DNA of 64,000 nt, from positions 62,001 to 126,000 of the forward strand of contig WRLH01000003.1 in NCBI GenBank assembly GCA_009777715.1, in the 5' to 3' direction. Position 1 is the stretch's first letter; every line of letters begins with the position of its first letter. The notes below the pieces were generated by a model, which worked only from the letters and a program-made list of their open reading frames with translations, ran no database searches and was not told the origin of the DNA. Shown here piece by piece: positions 16,084 to 25,260 of the stretch. The DNA is from Lachnospiraceae bacterium. GTDB taxonomy: Bacteria; Bacillota; Clostridia; Lachnospirales; Lachnospiraceae. Position numbers and translations under genes: made by a program.

Positions 16084-17612
16084 AAATCTACCTCCGGTTT
16101 CTTAAGATGATGGCCAGTTCGAGCTTGATAAACCCGGCTTGCCATTATTAAATCTGCTTCTTTAAAGGCATTGCCGCAAAGCTGGAAACCAAGCGGAAGG
16201 CCCTCACTATCAAATCCGCACGGCAAAGACACGGCCGGAAGCCCGGCAAGGTTAGCCCCGACTGTGTAAAGATCGGCAATGTACATTTTGAGCGGATCAG
16301 TAATATTTTCACCATGCCGATAGGCACTTGTCGGCGCGACCGGGGAAATGATAAAATTATACTGTTCGAATAATTGATCATATGCTTTTTTTAGCAAGGC
16401 TCTTGCTTTAAGGGCTTTTTGATAATAGGCCTCGTAATATCCTGATGACAGGACAAATGATCCCAGCATAATCCGTCTTTTTGTCTCGATTCCAAAGCCT
16501 TCGCTTCTTGACAGGCGGTAAATTTCATCAAGCGTGTTTGCGTTTTTGCTCAAATGCCCGTATTTTAGCCCATCATATCTTGACAGGTTTGACGAAGCTT
16601 CCGCACACGCAATAATATAATAGGTCGGAATGACATAATCAAGCAGCGGCATTTCAAATTCGCAAATGGTTGCGCCAGCATTTTCAAATTCTTTGGCTGC
16701 TCTTAGTACTGATTCTGCTACTTCTTTATCAATGCCGTCTGCAAAATAGTTGATTGGCAGCCCAATTTTTACTCCGTCAAGCCGATTAGGCTGTGATTCT
16801 TTAAAATCAAAGGGTTTATCTAGTACCCAGGTACTGTCTTTCTCGCAAGGGCCGGAAATAATCTTAAGCAGCGCGGCACAATCATCAATATTAACCCCCA
16901 TCGGCCCAATCTGGTCTAATGATGAAGCATATGCAATCAGGCCATAACGCGATACTGCCCCATATGTTGGTTTTATCCCGGTAATTCCGCAAAAAGAGCA
17001 AGGCTGGCGAATGCTCCCCCCGGTATCAGAGCCAAGGGCAAGCGGGACAAGCCTAGCCGCAACAGCCGCCGCGCTTCCGCCGGAAGAACCTCCGGCAACG
17101 CGGGACAAATCCCAAGGATTGTGGACCGGGCCGCCAATTCCGGTTTCACTTGAGCCGCCCATGGCAAACTCGTCCATGTTTAACTTGCCGATCACTATCA
17201 TTCCCGCCTGTTTTAGCTTGGTAACGACCGAAGCGTCATAAACCGGAACATAACCATCAAGCATTTTTGAAGCACAGGCGGTCTTAATTCCCTGCGTTGA
17301 TATATTATCTTTGATCGCAATCGGGACGCCAGCAAGGCTTGATAATGTTTCATTTAAATTTAGTTTTTCTTGCACTATTTTTGCTTGCGCCAAAGCACTT
17401 TCTTTGGCTAAAGCAAGAAAGCTGTTAAGATGGGGGTCTGTTTTTTCAATCGCGCCAAAATAATGGTCTAAAACCTCTGCCACGCTAATTTTTTTCGCTT
17501 TAAGCAAAGCCGCCAGCTCTAAGGCACTAGGTGCTACGCTATGTGTTATGCTAGGTGCTACGCTATGTGTTACACTATTTTCTACGATATCTGTTACACT
17601 ATTTGTAATCAT
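16080..17612 (-). CDS. gatA: Asp-tRNA(Asn)/Glu-tRNA(Gln) amidotransferase subunit A
   Basis: A 510-residue amidase-signature enzyme that hydrolyses glutamine and sends ammonia to GatB. The Ser-cisSer-Lys triad segments are visible: PIAIKDNIST (lysine), AGGSSGGSAAAVAA (cis-serine) and GSDTGGSIRQP (nucleophile serine). The N-terminal 28 residues are an in-frame 8-residue repeat (NSVTDIVE/NSVTHSVA/PSITHSVA) that runs into the usual start of the family, SALELAALL. An AGGAAAGAG sequence precedes the ATG. Gene order is gatC-gatA-gatB with a 73-bp gap after gatC. Confidence 0.95.
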   Translation of the reverse strand: MITNSVTDIVENSVTHSVAPSITHSVAPSALELAALLKAKKISVAEVLDHYFGAIEKTDPHLNSFLALAKESALAQAKIVQEKLNLNETLSSLAGVPIAIKDNISTQGIKTACASKMLDGYVPVYDASVVTKLKQAGMIVIGKLNMDEFAMGGSSETGIGGPVHNPWDLSRVAGGSSGGSAAAVAARLVPLALGSDTGGSIRQPCSFCGITGIKPTYGAVSRYGLIAYASSLDQIGPMGVNIDDCAALLKIISGPCEKDSTWVLDKPFDFKESQPNRLDGVKIGLPINYFADGIDKEVAESVLRAAKEFENAGATICEFEMPLLDYVIPTYYIIACAEASSNLSRYDGLKYGHLSKNANTLDEIYRLSRSEGFGIETKRRIMLGSFVLSSGYYEAYYQKALKARALLKKAYDQLFEQYNFIISPVAPTSAYRHGENITDPLKMYIADLYTVGANLAGLPAVSLPCGFDSEGLPLGFQLCGNAFKEADLIMASRVYQARTGHHLKKPEVDF

Positions 17613-17685
17613 GAAATTCTCTTTCCTAATTTCTTAATTGCCGTTACTTAAACGTTTAAGCAAACTTCACCCAAACACCCGCCCC

Positions 17686-17973
17686 CTATTCATAAGTCGG
17701 CGGGGCAACAATTATTTCCCCATTATGATGGGGGGCATTTTTTAGGATTAATTCTCTTGAGGTCGATTCCTTGACAGTATCGGGCCTAAAAGCATTCACA
17801 TGGGGAAAGGGATGACTCATTTCGCTTACATCGATGGTGTCCAATCCACCCAAAATGTCCATATATTCAAGAATTTTGCCAAAATCATCACTTAATTGTG
17901 ATTTTTCACTGGCCGTAAGGGTTAAGCAGGATAAATCTTCTAAATAAGATAATAATTTGTCGTCTATTTTCAT
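17686..17973 (-). CDS. gatC: Asp-tRNA(Asn)/Glu-tRNA(Gln) amidotransferase subunit C
   Basis: A 95-residue GatC, the small subunit that clasps GatA and GatB. It opens MKIDDKLLSYLEDLSCLTLT and has the family's central DFGKILEYMDILGGLDT and C-terminal RPDTV segment. The start at 17973 has GAGG 6 nt upstream; an ATG 24 nt earlier would add unusual residues. HisF ends 18 nt upstream, so hisH-hisF-gatC-gatA-gatB may be one transcript. Confidence 0.92.
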   Translation of the reverse strand: MKIDDKLLSYLEDLSCLTLTASEKSQLSDDFGKILEYMDILGGLDTIDVSEMSHPFPHVNAFRPDTVKESTSRELILKNAPHHNGEIIVAPPTYE

Positions 17974-17990
17974 AAGAACCTCATTTCGCG

Positions 17991-18776
17991 CTAGCAACTA
18001 GGCGGCCGGACCGGGATATTGCTCGTAAGCAAGTATTCCTTAAGCTCTTTGACCGCAAAATTTCTCTCAAGCCGTGGTGAATAAAGCATACTGCTGATAA
18101 TGGCTGCCTGTGTTTCGGTTTCAGTAAATAAATCGCTAAGGTGTTCCGGTTTTCCTGCTCCGCCCGAAGCAATCAAGGGAATGCTTACTTTTCCTTGTGC
18201 CATTTTCATCAGGTTAAGGTCATAACCTAAAAGCGTCCCGTCATTATCAATGCTGTTAAGGCAAATTTCACCAGCCCCAAGCTCCTCGGCGCGTTTTATC
18301 CACTCCATTGCATCGAGCCCGGTTGCTTTCCTTGCGCCGTCAATATACACTTCATATCCGCTGGGCAGATTTTTTTCTCTTTTTACTTGGGTTGACAAAA
18401 CAATGCACTGCGAGCCAAAGGCTTTTGCCCCGGCGGTGATGATACTTGGGTCCCTGACCGCCATTGAGTCAATGCTGATTTTTTCAGCCCCAGCTTTGAG
18501 TGTTTCGTACATATCACTTAGGTTTTTGATTCCGCCGCCAACAGTAAAAGGGATAAAGACAAGTTGTGCGACTTTTTTCACCGTTTCGATATCGATGGGT
18601 CGTTTTTCGCTGCTGGCGGTTATATCATAAAAAATAAGTTCGTCTATTTCGGCTTCATATAATATATGGGCTAGCTCTTCCGCCGGGGCAACATCAATAT
18701 TGTCCTGAAAGCGGACCGCTTTGGTCACCCGCCCATCGATTATGTCAAAACAAGCAATTAGGCGTTTTGTAAGCAT
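17991..18776 (-). CDS. hisF: HisF-like imidazole glycerol phosphate synthase cyclase subunit, altered active site
   Basis: A 261-residue HisF barrel. In the known enzyme HisF uses ammonia from HisH to turn PRFAR into imidazole glycerol phosphate and AICAR. Asp11 (ACFDIIDGRV) and the phosphate-binding FTVGGGI and ASGGAGK loops are present. The second catalytic aspartate, Asp130 of the Thermotoga enzyme (in a VAIDAKR-like strand), is replaced by Gln130 (VLSTQVKRE). This may change activity or substrate, as in HisF paralogues that act on nucleotide sugars. No other histidine gene is near. It overlaps hisH by 19 nt. Confidence 0.85.
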   Translation of the reverse strand: MLTKRLIACFDIIDGRVTKAVRFQDNIDVAPAEELAHILYEAEIDELIFYDITASSEKRPIDIETVKKVAQLVFIPFTVGGGIKNLSDMYETLKAGAEKISIDSMAVRDPSIITAGAKAFGSQCIVLSTQVKREKNLPSGYEVYIDGARKATGLDAMEWIKRAEELGAGEICLNSIDNDGTLLGYDLNLMKMAQGKVSIPLIASGGAGKPEHLSDLFTETETQAAIISSMLYSPRLERNFAVKELKEYLLTSNIPVRPPSC

Positions 18777-19372
18777 TCGCTTCCCTCCGGTGTTAGAAAT
18801 CTGTTAAGCAATTTAAGGCCTGCCGTGCCGCTTTTTTCGGCATGAAACTGGGTCGCCCAGATGTTTTCCCGGTGAATTGCCGCCATAAAGCGGCCGTTAT
18901 AATCTGCCGTCCCCCAAATTATTTCTTTGTCTTCCGGCATGACATAATAGGAATTAACAAAATAGAAATATCCGCTTTTATTAGCGAAAGAAACTTTGTT
19001 CCAGCCCATTTGCGGAACTCTTACTTTTTCGCGGTCAAATTTTACGACCTGCCCTTTTAACCAGCTAAGACAAGCAGTATTTTCTTCCGCGCTAAAGTCA
19101 AAGAGAACCTGCATTCCCACACAGATTCCGAAAAACATAACACCCTCACCTAGCACTTTTTCGGTCAGGGGTTTGATTAAATCAAGCTCTGCCAAGGATT
19201 CCATTGTCGCTTTTGCGCTGCCGACCCCTGGTAAAATTATATGGGTTGAATTAGCTAAATCGCTCTTATTCTTCGCAAATTCTGCCTTGAAACCTAAGTG
19301 ATTTAGCGCGTGCATGACGCTAGGGGCGTTCCCTGCTTTATAGTCAATTATTTTTATCAAATTAAGCCTCAC
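18758..19372 (-). CDS. hisH: Imidazole glycerol phosphate synthase glutaminase subunit
   Basis: A 204-residue class I glutamine amidotransferase. The nucleophile Cys84 lies in GICVGMQVLFD and the His-x-Glu pair in QFHAEKSG near the C-terminus (usually QFHPEKS). It releases ammonia from glutamine and passes it into the HisF barrel. It overlaps hisF and starts 4 nt after asnB ends, placing two glutamine-hydrolysing enzymes in direct succession. The intact glutaminase contrasts with the altered HisF. Confidence 0.9.
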   Translation of the reverse strand: MRLNLIKIIDYKAGNAPSVMHALNHLGFKAEFAKNKSDLANSTHIILPGVGSAKATMESLAELDLIKPLTEKVLGEGVMFFGICVGMQVLFDFSAEENTACLSWLKGQVVKFDREKVRVPQMGWNKVSFANKSGYFYFVNSYYVMPEDKEIIWGTADYNGRFMAAIHRENIWATQFHAEKSGTAGLKLLNRFLTPEGSECLQNA

Positions 19373-19376
19373 TTGT

Positions 19377-21257
19377 CTAACTTGTCTGCTTGCCCTCGTT
19401 TGCCAAAAAATTCTGGAACATCAATATATACCATATCTGGGGGATAAAATTATCATTTTTCGCGTAATCATTCCAAATCTGATGGACAACCCCGGCATCC
19501 AAAAAGCCTTGTTTTTTAAGCGTGTCTTGGTTAATCAAATCTTCCGCCCAATTACGCAAGTTGGGGTCTTTTAACCATCTTTCGATGGGAATGCCAAAAC
19601 CTTGCTTGGGGCGGTCCATCATTTCACTTGGGACATAGCGGTATAAGACATCACGCAGCACCAATTTCCCCAGCTTGGCGTTTCGTTTGTATTCAATCGG
19701 CAAGCTCCACGAAAATTCAACAATATCCTTATCAAGCAGCGGAACTCTTGTTTCAAGGGAAACTGCCATTGCCGCGCGGTCAACTTTTGCCAAGATGTCA
19801 TCGGGCAAATACATACGCTGATCCATCAGCATAAGCTGGTGGTTTGGTTCTCTTAAAAAGCGGTAGTCAATATCATTGTGCTTGTAAGAAACTGCTGCGT
19901 CATTTAAGCTAATCTTGTGAAGAATTGGGCTATAGTCCAAAACATTACTATATAAGTCCGTGGCTGTTTCACTTTTTAACAAGTTCGCCCGAATCCGGTA
20001 ATGCTGGCTGGCCGAGACAAAATCACTTAAGATAATCCGGTGGGCGGCTTTTCTGACAAAACGCGGAATCCGATGGATTTTTTTGTAAACCGCTTCCATT
20101 TTGCGGTAAGAATTGTAACCGCGGAAAAGCTCATCACCGCCATCACCGCTAAGCGATACCGTTACTGCTTCCCTTGTTATTTTGCTGACAAGATGGGTTG
20201 GGATCTGGGAAGAATCGGCATAAGGCTCACCATACATATTGCCTAGCAAGGGGATAATTGCTTTTGCTTCGTTTTCGCTGATATATTTTTCGGTATGGTC
20301 ACAGCCTAAATGCTTTGCGATTTCCTTGGCATAAATAGCTTCATCATAAGCATCAATTCCAATCGTAAAGCTTTTGACTGGCTTATCATGTAATGACTGC
20401 ATAATTGCAACAACCGTGCTAGAATCTATTCCGGCGGAAAGAAACGCCCCGACCGGGACATCAGCAATCATTTGCTCGCTGATTGTTTCTTTAAGCAGCC
20501 TTTCTAGCTCATCAGCTGCTTCGGCCCGGCTTCCTTTAAAAGGATTATTTTGGCCGTTTAAGGCAACCTCTGTCAAAGACCAATAAGAGGTTAAGCGGTA
20601 AACCTGATGCGGCGCATTGATTTCAAGAATCATTCCGCCATCAAGCTTATTGATGTCCTGATAAATGGAGTAGGGTGATGGAATATAACCGTGGATAAAA
20701 TAAAGGCTCAAAATTTCGGGATTAACCGGGTTGGAAAAACCTGACAGCAAAGCTATTGCCCGGATATCGGAAGCAAAAACAAACGCGCCGTTGACCCAGC
20801 CGTAATATAATGGCTTTTCGCCAAAACGGTCACGGGCAAGGGACAGCTTTTTTTCCTTGCGGTCATAAACAGCCAAAGCAAACATTCCTTTGGACATCTT
20901 AAGTGTTTCTGAAAGGCCATAAGCTTCGATCGCTTCAAGAAGCACTTCGGTGTCAGAAGTGCCGATAAATTTGCTGACTTTGTTCTCGCTAAGCAAACGC
21001 TTTGCTATTTTTTGGTAATTGTATATTTCGCCATTAAAGGTGATGACGTAACGGCCGCTTAAGGACATCATTGGCTGGGCCCCGCTTTCCGTTAAGTCAA
21101 CTACCGAAAGCCGCCGATGGCCCAGCGTGACAGTTTTGTCTTCTGTCTGCCAAGTTCCCCCGCCATCGGGGCCGCGTTTATACATTATTTCGCACATTTT
21201 TAAGATATTTTTTTCTGTATCACCTGCGAAATTACAAAATCCTGCTATACCACACAT
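19377..21257 (-). CDS. asnB: Asparagine synthase, glutamine-hydrolysing
   Basis: A 626-residue AsnB. The N-terminal class II glutaminase starts MCGIAGF, so Cys2 becomes the N-terminal nucleophile after Met removal. The C-terminal synthetase has the PP-loop SAGIDSS and SGDGGDELFRGY. It converts aspartate to asparagine with glutamine and ATP. Similar enzymes of this length also amidate cell-wall or capsule components, so a non-proteinogenic substrate is possible, but primary asparagine synthesis fits the neighbouring amidotransferases. A long hairpin element lies just upstream at 21297-21433. Confidence 0.93.
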   Translation of the reverse strand: MCGIAGFCNFAGDTEKNILKMCEIMYKRGPDGGGTWQTEDKTVTLGHRRLSVVDLTESGAQPMMSLSGRYVITFNGEIYNYQKIAKRLLSENKVSKFIGTSDTEVLLEAIEAYGLSETLKMSKGMFALAVYDRKEKKLSLARDRFGEKPLYYGWVNGAFVFASDIRAIALLSGFSNPVNPEILSLYFIHGYIPSPYSIYQDINKLDGGMILEINAPHQVYRLTSYWSLTEVALNGQNNPFKGSRAEAADELERLLKETISEQMIADVPVGAFLSAGIDSSTVVAIMQSLHDKPVKSFTIGIDAYDEAIYAKEIAKHLGCDHTEKYISENEAKAIIPLLGNMYGEPYADSSQIPTHLVSKITREAVTVSLSGDGGDELFRGYNSYRKMEAVYKKIHRIPRFVRKAAHRIILSDFVSASQHYRIRANLLKSETATDLYSNVLDYSPILHKISLNDAAVSYKHNDIDYRFLREPNHQLMLMDQRMYLPDDILAKVDRAAMAVSLETRVPLLDKDIVEFSWSLPIEYKRNAKLGKLVLRDVLYRYVPSEMMDRPKQGFGIPIERWLKDPNLRNWAEDLINQDTLKKQGFLDAGVVHQIWNDYAKNDNFIPQIWYILMFQNFLANEGKQTS

Positions 21258-21296
21258 ATTTTCCTACTTTTCTTATGTCCCAATAGTTTTTTTCGC

Positions 21297-21433
21297 GTTA
21301 CGAGAGCTGTCAATTCAACGCCCGACCCGCTTTCGCTCCGAGAGAAACGCTGCGTTACATAAATTCGCAAAATACGCGAATTAAGTAACGGCGTTTCTCA
21401 AGGGCCGGTCTTTTGAATCGCACTCTCTTAACG
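21297..21433. repeat. Long hairpin element, copy B
   Basis: Second copy of the element at 61-187, between the 3' end of glnN and the start of asnB. The outer arms GTTAcGAGAG/CTCTCtTAAC and ATTCAA/TTGAAT, and the inner arms GAGAAACGC...GTTAC (21342-21356) with GTAAC...GTTTCTC (21386-21399), pair. The flanks GCTCCGAG and CTCAAGGGCCG are shared exactly with copy A, while stem bases differ in compensating pairs. Confidence 0.78.
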
Positions 21434-21442
21434 CAGTTCTAC

Positions 21443-23527
21443 TTATACAACACTATATAGAAGTTCCGCATAAGATGGCAATGGCCAATATTTTTTCGCA
21501 ACTAAAGTTTCCAGCTCATCGACGCATAAGCGAAGCTCAACCATTGCCCCATATACCTCTTCGCGGTAAAATTTTGCGCTGGCTAAAATATCGCGTTCAA
21601 TATCTGTCTCAAGCAAGGCTTTTTCCAAGCTGTTTAGCTTCTTAAGCATACATGATGATAGTTTGCTGATCCGGCTAAGTAAATATTCTTCCAATGTTGA
21701 TTCATATTCCGTAGCCTTTAAACTTAATAATTTCGCCAGTTCATTCTGGTAAGTAATGCAAGCGGGGATAATCTCACTTTTCACCAAATCAACCATTGTA
21801 TGCGATTCGATATGCAAGGTCTTGCAATAGTTTTCCATCAGGATTTCATAGCGGGAATGAATCTCACTTTCCGTGAAAACATTATGCTGGGTAAATAAAG
21901 CAATGTTTTTGGGCTGGGTGAATTTGGGCAGGGCCTCAACTGTTGTCTTAAGGTTTGACAAGCCCCTTTTGGCGGCTTCAACGACCCACTCATCAGCATA
22001 ATTATTGCCATTAAAGATAATCCGCTTGTGGTCAGTAATTGTTTTTTTCACCAATAAGTTCAAGGCTTGGGTGAAATCACGCGCTTTTTCAAGTTCATCA
22101 GCAAATTGTTTTAAGATTTCGGCAACCGCTGTATTTAGGACAATATTTGGCCCGGCCACGGAAAATGCTGAACCAAGCATCCGGAACTCGAATTTGTTCC
22201 CGGTAAAGGCAAAGGGTGAAGTCCGGTTACGGTCAGTTGTATCTTTTGTAAAATGGGGCAGTGAGGTAACACCGATTTCCATTTCGTGTTTTTCCCGGTT
22301 GTCATAAGCCGAGCCTGATTCGATGGCGGCCAGGATTTCATTAAGCTCTTCGCCCAAGAAAATTGAAACTATTGCCGGAGGAGCTTCATTTGCCCCAAGC
22401 CGATGGTCGTTGCCCGCGCTTGCAACTGAAAGGCGGAGCAAATCTTGATATTCATCAACCGCTTTGATTACCGCGACAAGGAAAAGCAAAAACTGGGCGT
22501 TTTCAAACGGAGTCTCGCCCGGTTCAAGCAGGTTGCCAAAATTGTCGGCTGACAATGACCAGTTATTATGCTTTCCGCTTCCATTAACCCCGGCAAAGGG
22601 TTTCTCATGCAGTAAGCAAGCAAGGTCATGCTTGTCAGCAATGCTTTTCATCAGTTCCATGGTCAGCTGGTTGTGGTCAGTCGCGATGTTGGTGGTGGAA
22701 AAAATCGGTGCCATCTCGTGCTGGGCCGGGGCAACTTCATTATGTTTTGTTTTCGCATAAACGCCAAGCTTCCAAAGCTCTTCATCAAGATCTTTCATGA
22801 AAGCGGCGACCCTTGGTTTGATTGCGCCAAAATAATGGTCGTCCATTTCCTGGCCTTTGGGCGGGCGGGCCCCAAACAAAGTGCGCCCGGTATAAACCAG
22901 GTCGGGGCGTTTCTGAAACATCGCTTTATCGACCAGAAAATATTCCTGCTCCGGGCCAACATTGGCGACCACCCTTTTTGCTTCCTTATTGCCAAAAAGG
23001 CGTAAAATCCTAAGTGCTTGCCGATCAATTGCTTCCATCGACCTTAACAGGGGCGTTTTTTTATCAAGCGCTTCACCGCTGTATGAGCAAAAAGCGGTCG
23101 GAATACATAAAGTCCCGTCCTTGATAAAAGCATAAGATGTCGTGTCCCAGACTGTATAACCACGCGCCTCAAAGGTTGCGCGTAAACCGCCGGACGGAAA
23201 GCTTGAGGCATCCGGCTCACCGCGGACCAAAGCTTTTCCGGAAAATTCCATAATCACCTTGCCCCCATCGGCAACGGAAATAAAGCTGTCGTGCTTTTCG
23301 GCAGTCATTCCGGTCATCGGCTGGAACCAGTGGGTAAAATGGGTCACGCCTTTCTCAACCGCCCACTCTTTCATCGCATTGGCAACTGAATTAGCGACAT
23401 CAAGCTCTAAATGCGTCCCTAATGAAATTGATTTCTTAAGCGACTTATAGATGTCCTTTGGCAATTTCTCACGCATTATTTTATCGTTAAATACCATGCT
23501 GCCAAATAATTCTGTGACGTTTTTCAT
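21443..23527 (-). CDS. glnN: Glutamine synthetase, type III
   Basis: A 694-residue GSIII, the large form found in Bacteroidetes, cyanobacteria and many Clostridia. It makes glutamine from glutamate, ammonia and ATP. It opens [15 protein letters not shown] and contains [29 protein letters not shown] and [12 protein letters not shown] blocks typical of the family. It supplies the glutamine used by almost every neighbouring gene. A consensus promoter lies about 100 bp upstream with a strong hairpin in the leader, so attenuation is possible. It is followed by the hairpin element and asnB. Confidence 0.96.
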   Translation of the reverse strand: MKNVTELFGSMVFNDKIMREKLPKDIYKSLKKSISLGTHLELDVANSVANAMKEWAVEKGVTHFTHWFQPMTGMTAEKHDSFISVADGGKVIMEFSGKALVRGEPDASSFPSGGLRATFEARGYTVWDTTSYAFIKDGTLCIPTAFCSYSGEALDKKTPLLRSMEAIDRQALRILRLFGNKEAKRVVANVGPEQEYFLVDKAMFQKRPDLVYTGRTLFGARPPKGQEMDDHYFGAIKPRVAAFMKDLDEELWKLGVYAKTKHNEVAPAQHEMAPIFSTTNIATDHNQLTMELMKSIADKHDLACLLHEKPFAGVNGSGKHNNWSLSADNFGNLLEPGETPFENAQFLLFLVAVIKAVDEYQDLLRLSVASAGNDHRLGANEAPPAIVSIFLGEELNEILAAIESGSAYDNREKHEMEIGVTSLPHFTKDTTDRNRTSPFAFTGNKFEFRMLGSAFSVAGPNIVLNTAVAEILKQFADELEKARDFTQALNLLVKKTITDHKRIIFNGNNYADEWVVEAAKRGLSNLKTTVEALPKFTQPKNIALFTQHNVFTESEIHSRYEILMENYCKTLHIESHTMVDLVKSEIIPACITYQNELAKLLSLKATEYESTLEEYLLSRISKLSSCMLKKLNSLEKALLETDIERDILASAKFYREEVYGAMVELRLCVDELETLVAKKYWPLPSYAELLYSVV

Positions 23528-23583
23528 ATAAATACCATGCCTTTCTAAAATTTGAAGATTTATCTTTCACATTAAGGTAAAAT

Positions 23584-23613
23584 AAGGTGCTGTGACATAA
23601 GCCACAGCACCTT
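23584..23613 (-). terminator. Strong hairpin in the glnN leader
   Basis: An 11-bp perfect stem AAGGTGCTGTG/CACAGCACCTT with an 8-nt loop, followed on the minus strand by an interrupted T-run (TTATTTTA). Because a promoter lies upstream (23630-23658), it would be transcribed in the glnN leader and may act as attenuator. It could instead terminate the upstream surface-protein gene. Confidence 0.6.
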
Positions 23614-23629
23614 TGCTGTTCATAATAAT

Positions 23630-23658
23630 AATTTAAGGGATTTTGGGCCCTTTGTCAA
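23630..23658 (-). promoter_or_regulatory. Promoter of glnN
   Basis: On the minus strand TTGACA (23653-23658) and TAAATT (23630-23635) have a 17-bp spacer. The spacer contains an interrupted dyad (AAGGG...CCCTT) that could be an operator. Confidence 0.6.
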
Positions 23659-23696
23659 GTAAAAAATTTAAAATTTTTCAATTAAAATTTTTTTTA

Positions 23697-25061
23697 TCAT
23701 CTACTTTCTAGCGGCCCATCCGATATAATAATATCTCCGCCCACATCAGTGCTAAAATGTACATATCCATTAGCATCTATTTTGTAATTGGTCCTTTCAA
23801 TTCTGATGTACCTGTTCGTTTTGGCTGAATACGAGTAGAAATAGAGATTACTTGTATTCATTCTGCTTACGTCAACTTTTGCCGCAATACGCACATCATG
23901 GCCAAAATTGCCTTGGTGATCAAGTGATACCATTTTTATATCGTTCTGAAAAAATTTCTGAAAAGTATTTACTTTTTTCGTTACTTCATCGCCTGATGTC
24001 TGGCCGGAAATGGCCAGGGACGGCCCCGCCGAAATGCTGGCCTTTAGAGGGTCATAAATATTAATCCTTACTTCTACTTCATTTCCTTTTAAGCTATCGC
24101 TAATGATTCCCAGGCCTGTCAACCGATTTTCATCGCTTCCATACTCAAGGAAATGAAGGACATAAGCCGCCATATCATCACCAAAAGCCGCCATTAAATC
24201 TGGATTTGCATTTTTATATACTGAGACATCAAATAAATCGCTTCCGGCGCGTCCTTCCAATAAACCAAATTCCAAGAAATGGTTAAGCAAAGAAAGCTCA
24301 TCATCTCCAAATTCTTCCGCGACATCCGGATAACGTTCAGCATAGTAGACGGCATCGAAAACTTCGCTTAAAATGCCGGCGTTAATAGGGGAATTGCCAT
24401 TGTTAGGATTATCTATATTTTCATTATTATAAAACAAACTTCTTAATACTTCTAAAGCGTCTTCGGTAAGATAGGCTGGCCCGGTGCTATTAAAAACATA
24501 CTTTTTATTGCTAGTTTGGCTGGACCAGGATTGAACAATTGCACTCTTCACGGTACTGCCATCAATCGCTTTAACAGCTGCGGTAGCTGTAGTAGTAGCA
24601 GGGATGTCACTAGTGTTGGCACGAGTGGTGGGGTTGGTACTGGGAAGTGAAGGTGGCGGTGGCGGCCCGGAAGGCCCATTACCTGGCGATGAACTTGGCT
24701 CGGAGCTGGGTGATGAGCTTGGCTCGGAGCTGGGTGATGAGCTGGGCTCGGAGCTGGGCGATGAACTCGGCTCGGAGCTGGGTGATGAGCTTGGCTCGGA
24801 GCTGGGTGATGAGCTTGGCTCGGAGCTGGGCGATGAACTCGGCTCGGAGCTGGGTGATGAACTCGGCTCGGAGCTGGGTGATGAACTTGGCTCGGAACTG
24901 GGTGATGAACTTGGCTCGGAGCTGGGTGATGAACTTGGCGATGAACTTGCCTCCACGTCACCATCACCTGCCTTAACATCAAAAACATATGTCGGCATTA
25001 AAATGACTGTCATTATAATGATAACTATCCATCCGGCAATTTTTGATATATTTATTTTCAT
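23697..25061 (-). CDS. Secreted protein with Ser/Pro/Glu repeat and PD-repeat domains
   Basis: A 454-residue protein: signal peptide (residues 1-31, basic start then a long hydrophobic core), about eleven 8-residue SSSPSSEP repeats (24-bp tandem DNA repeat at about 24690-24950), a Pro-rich spacer, then two related motifs of about 40 residues (AVYYAERYPDVAEEFGDDE... and SVYKNANPDLMAAFGDDM..., each ending in a GLLEGR-like turn), and a beta-rich C-terminus. The PD repeats are common in Clostridial surface proteins. No sortase signal is visible, so it may be secreted or held by the repeats. The start at 25061 has AAGGTG 5 nt upstream. Function unknown. Confidence 0.78.
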   Translation of the reverse strand: MKINISKIAGWIVIIIMTVILMPTYVFDVKAGDGDVEASSSPSSSPSSEPSSSPSSEPSSSPSSEPSSSPSSEPSSSPSSEPSSSPSSEPSSSPSSEPSSSPSSEPSSSPSSEPSSSPSSEPSSSPGNGPSGPPPPPSLPSTNPTTRANTSDIPATTTATAAVKAIDGSTVKSAIVQSWSSQTSNKKYVFNSTGPAYLTEDALEVLRSLFYNNENIDNPNNGNSPINAGILSEVFDAVYYAERYPDVAEEFGDDELSLLNHFLEFGLLEGRAGSDLFDVSVYKNANPDLMAAFGDDMAAYVLHFLEYGSDENRLTGLGIISDSLKGNEVEVRINIYDPLKASISAGPSLAISGQTSGDEVTKKVNTFQKFFQNDIKMVSLDHQGNFGHDVRIAAKVDVSRMNTSNLYFYSYSAKTNRYIRIERTNYKIDANGYVHFSTDVGGDIIISDGPLESR

Positions 25062-25260
25062 GTTACACCTTATGCACTCCACAAAGCTAAGCTTGTGAAG
25101 CTGCAAAAACCTTTCTTTTTTGGTAGGAAATGGAAATTAAATTTCCGCACTATCTTCCCTAATTTTTATATATTCAATATTATAGCACAATTTGAAATAT
25201 TTTTGAACTCTTTTTTTAAAATTTTTTGTTTTTTATTTTTTCAAAATCACATTAACCCAG

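Noticed and set aside
24604-25098. Long open frames on the plus strand (for example a 164-residue ELGSELGDE repeat protein) opposite the surface-protein gene
   Set aside because: They are by-products of the 24-bp tandem repeat, which lacks stop codons in several frames; they have no signal peptide logic, and the minus-strand frame has a signal peptide, SD and domains.
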